A program made the position numbers and the translations under genes. This document shows positions 4,496 to 6,676 of a stretch of DNA of 6,676 nt, piece after piece; positions within the stretch are counted from its first letter, which is position 1; each line of letters opens with the position of its first letter. A model generated the notes under the pieces. That model searched no databases, was not told the DNA's origin, and saw only the letters and a list, made by a program, of their open reading frames with translations. Location: NCBI GenBank assembly GCA_025450495.1, contig JANWHI010000090.1:1-6676 (forward strand), given 5' to 3'. This DNA comes from Candidatus Dormiibacter sp. (GTDB lineage Bacteria; Chloroflexota; Dormibacteria; UBA8260).

Positions 4496-6676
4496 TCAGC
4501 CCTCCTCGGCGCTGCGGCCCTCGTCGCACACCGTGCGGTACTCGCAGCGTGGGCACTGCCACGTCGACGGGTGCGGCGGGAAGAGGCCGTCGCGCCATGC
4601 GGTGGCCATGTCGCGCGCGGTGACCGAGAGGTATCGGTACGAGGTGTCGAGCTGCTCACGCGTGAAGGAGATCCGCGTCACCTCCGCGGTCTGGAGGTGA
4701 TGCAGCTCCACCGCGACCTGGTCGGTGCGGTCCCTGCGTGACAGTGCCACCGCGTAGGCACGCACCTGGATGTCCTTGCGCAGCCGTTCCTGGTCGCGCG
4801 GTGGTCCGGTCTTGTAGTCGACGACGGTGACAGCGCCGCTGGCGCTGGAGTCGAGCCGGTCCCAACGGCCGTGCACGTCAGCATGGTCCAGCGCAAGGCT
4901 GAACGTCTGCTCGACGGCGTCGACCGACGCGGTGCTCCAGGCATCCGTGGCCGCGTACCTGCGCAGTTGCTGCTCGCCGAGCAGGCGCAGCTCCGGATTG
5001 CTCCCCTTGGGTCCGCGCGCCGCCGCCCAGGCGTCGTTCCAGATCGCCGCCACCGTGTCGGCGGTCACCGTCTCGCCGGCGTTGCGGCGCATCGCAGCGT
5101 TCTGCAGCACCGCGTGGATCAGGGTGCCGTACCAGCTCTGCAGCGTCTCCCGCACCGGCATGTGATAGCGGCGACGGTATTCGAACCGGCGCGGGCACTG
5201 CTTGAAGACACGCATGTCAGAAACTCCGAGGGCGAGGCGATCCGCCGAGGCGCGGCCTGCGGCGCGCGCGGGCCGCGGCTGGAGCGGTGCGGCGCGAGCA
5301 ACCTCACGGTTGCGCACGGACTCGCCGGCGGCGACGGGCGCGAGGAAGGGAGAGGGGCTCTCATCCTTGAAGCTCTGCGGATAGCGCCGGGCCCGCGACA
5401 GCACCAGGCGATCGCGAGCGCGGGTCGCGGCAACGTAGAACAACCGGCGCTCCTCGTCGATGACCGCGTCGCCGGGTGGCGGCAGCTCGGGCACGAGCGC
5501 GCCGGGCAGCGTCAGCTGCGATCGTGCCGTCCCCGCGCGCCCCGGCCAGCGCGCCTCGACACAGCTGGAGATGATCACCACCGGCCATTCCAGTCCCTTG
5601 GCCGCATGGGCGGTGAGCAGGACCACGCCGTCGCCGCCCGCGTCGATGCCGGCGAGCTCGTCGGCGTGGCGGCTGTTGCGGAGCACGTCGAGGTAATGCA
5701 GCGCGGTGGTCAGACGCCGGTCGTCGCTCCAGTCGGCGAAGGCTTCCAGCAGCTCGCCGAACTTGTTGAGGTTGGCCCCCGTCTGCATGCGGGCCAGCTC
5801 TGCCTGGAGATCGAGGAGGCCGAGGAAGTCGCTCCGTTCCAGCGCCAGGTAGAAGATCTCGCGGACGTCCTCGCGTGCGCTGAGCGCGTGGAGGGCCTCG
5901 ATGTCGGCGATGCAGCGCGCCGCCCCTGCGGAGTCGTGCGCGTCGAGGTCACAGGCATCCGCGGCCCGGATCACCTCGAGCATGGCAAGGTCGTGATCGC
6001 TGCACCACCGCACCAGCGCCAGCCGGCCGTGGTTGCTGACCTTCCACGACGGCATCTGCAGACAGCGCAGCAGAGCCTGCGAGTCGGACGGGTCGGCGGC
6101 GGCGCCGAGCAGCGCCAGGATGTCCTTGATCTCCGGCTGGGTGAAGAAGCCGCGACCTCCCTGCACCTGGTAGGGGACGCCAAGCTCGCGCAGCGCGCCG
6201 ATGGCCGCCCGCATGTCCGCGTGGCGACGGAAGAGCCAGGCGATGTCCGCGGCGCCCACGCCGGCGTCGATGAGCAGGCGGCACTCCGAGGCCACGCCGA
6301 GCACCTCACTGCGTTCGTCGGCCGCCTCCCACAGCTCCACCGCATCGCCGTGACCACGATCCGCCAGCAGCGTCTTGGCGATGCGCGACGCGGGGTCGGC
6401 GGCCCCGATGATCGACTGCGAGGCGATGACAATCGGGGCAGTGCTGCGGTAGTTGTGCGACAGCGTGACCCGGGCATGTTCGGGGTAGGTGCGCGAGAAC
6501 CGATCCAGGTTGGCGAGGCTGGCGCCGCGGAATTTGTAGATCGCCTGGTCGTCGTCGGCCACCACGAGGATGTTGCGATGGGACGCGACCAGGGTTTCGA
6601 CCAGACGCGCCTGCGCGTAGTTGGTGTCCTGGTACTCGTCGACCATGACGTACTCGATGGCATCGCAGATCGCGTG
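4496..6676 (-). CDS. UvrD/PcrA-type DNA helicase fused to a RecB/AddB-like PD-(D/E)XK nuclease (C-terminal part, truncated by window edge)
   Basis: 726 residues are visible, counted from the codon at 6676-6674. The frame is open at the edge, so the N-terminus with Walker A is missing. Superfamily 1A motifs appear in order: motif II DEYQDTN (13-19), motif III ADDDQAIYKFRG (40-51), SHNYRST (73-79), motif V TAHAAKGLEWP (355-365) and motif VI YVAATRARDR (414-423). A linker of about 60 residues leads to a RecB-family nuclease: GTLIH with His521, Asp606 in GRWDRLD, Asp620 and Lys622 in VVDYKTG, and Gln637/Tyr641 in QVRAYAVAL. Cys494 with Cys708, Cys711 and Cys717 (C-X2-C-X5-C) matches the 4Fe-4S staple of AddB/AdnAB-like nucleases. 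The expected role is ATP-driven unwinding and cleavage of DNA ends in repair or recombination. The ATG at 6646 lies inside motif II (MVDEYQDTN) and is not the start. A paired helicase-nuclease subunit could lie next to it outside the window. Confidence 0.93.
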   Translation of the reverse strand, partial: HAICDAIEYVMVDEYQDTNYAQARLVETLVASHRNILVVADDDQAIYKFRGASLANLDRFSRTYPEHARVTLSHNYRSTAPIVIASQSIIGAADPASRIAKTLLADRGHGDAVELWEAADERSEVLGVASECRLLIDAGVGAADIAWLFRRHADMRAAIGALRELGVPYQVQGGRGFFTQPEIKDILALLGAAADPSDSQALLRCLQMPSWKVSNHGRLALVRWCSDHDLAMLEVIRAADACDLDAHDSAGAARCIADIEALHALSAREDVREIFYLALERSDFLGLLDLQAELARMQTGANLNKFGELLEAFADWSDDRRLTTALHYLDVLRNSRHADELAGIDAGGDGVVLLTAHAAKGLEWPVVIISSCVEARWPGRAGTARSQLTLPGALVPELPPPGDAVIDEERRLFYVAATRARDRLVLSRARRYPQSFKDESPSPFLAPVAAGESVRNREVARAAPLQPRPARAAGRASADRLALGVSDMRVFKQCPRRFEYRRRYHMPVRETLQSWYGTLIHAVLQNAAMRRNAGETVTADTVAAIWNDAWAAARGPKGSNPELRLLGEQQLRRYAATDAWSTASVDAVEQTFSLALDHADVHGRWDRLDSSASGAVTVVDYKTGPPRDQERLRKDIQVRAYAVALSRRDRTDQVAVELHHLQTAEVTRISFTREQLDTSYRYLSVTARDMATAWRDGLFPPHPSTWQCPRCEYRTVCDEGRSAEEG

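Noticed and set aside
6644..6646. ATG as the start of the helicase-nuclease gene
   Set aside because: It sits inside helicase motif II and the frame continues open with typical family sequence (AIEYVMVDEYQDTN) to the window edge.
1..6676. CRISPR arrays, tRNA or rRNA genes, insertion sequences, attachment sites
   Set aside because: No regularly spaced repeats, cloverleaf-like segments, transposase motifs or terminal inverted repeats were seen; almost all of the window is accounted for by coding sequence.

Overview
The window is very GC-rich, densely coding bacterial DNA with short intergenic gaps. It uses GTG and TTG starts alongside ATG, and only one gene has a strong Shine-Dalgarno sequence. 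This style, a VapBC toxin-antitoxin pair and a helicase-nuclease fusion fit a high-GC soil- or water-type bacterium. An Actinomycetota lineage that keeps RNase Y (for example Thermoleophilia-like) is my best guess, and high-GC Chloroflexota or Dormibacterota remain possible. This assignment is inference from gene content; there is no rRNA or tRNA in the window to anchor it.

Layout, left to right. Bases 1-478 hold the end of a probable antitoxin gene overlapping a PIN-domain VapC toxin on the + strand. An alpha/beta hydrolase gene follows after 8 bp (487-1311, +). Its 3' end overlaps by 20 bp the 3' end of a convergent RNase Y-like gene (1292-2965, -), which lies 45 bp downstream of a LysR-family regulator gene (3011-3925, -). 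The LysR gene is divergent from a small helical protein of unknown function (TTG start at 4054, +). The last third (4496-6676, -) is the C-terminal part of a UvrD/PcrA-type helicase fused to a RecB/AddB-type PD-(D/E)XK nuclease domain with a probable iron-sulfur cluster. Its N-terminus, including Walker A, lies beyond the right edge. No gap between genes reaches 300 bases.

How the parts may work together. VapB-VapC is a self-contained toxin-antitoxin unit. The RNase Y homologue keeps its HD catalytic residues and N-terminal anchor but has lost the GxxG RNA-gripping loop of its KH domain, so it may be a divergent or repurposed paralogue. The LysR gene and the unknown helical gene share a compact divergent control region with back-to-back -35 elements around TTGATGTCAA and a near-perfect direct repeat, the usual layout of a LysR regulator and its target. 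The RNase Y-like gene sits on the same strand after lysR and may be read through from it or use its own leaderless start.

I see no CRISPR array, insertion sequence, RNA gene or clear rho-independent terminator. The least ordinary parts are the KH-degenerate RNase Y and the LysR / unknown-protein pair; I do not see clear evidence of a wholly new multi-gene system.
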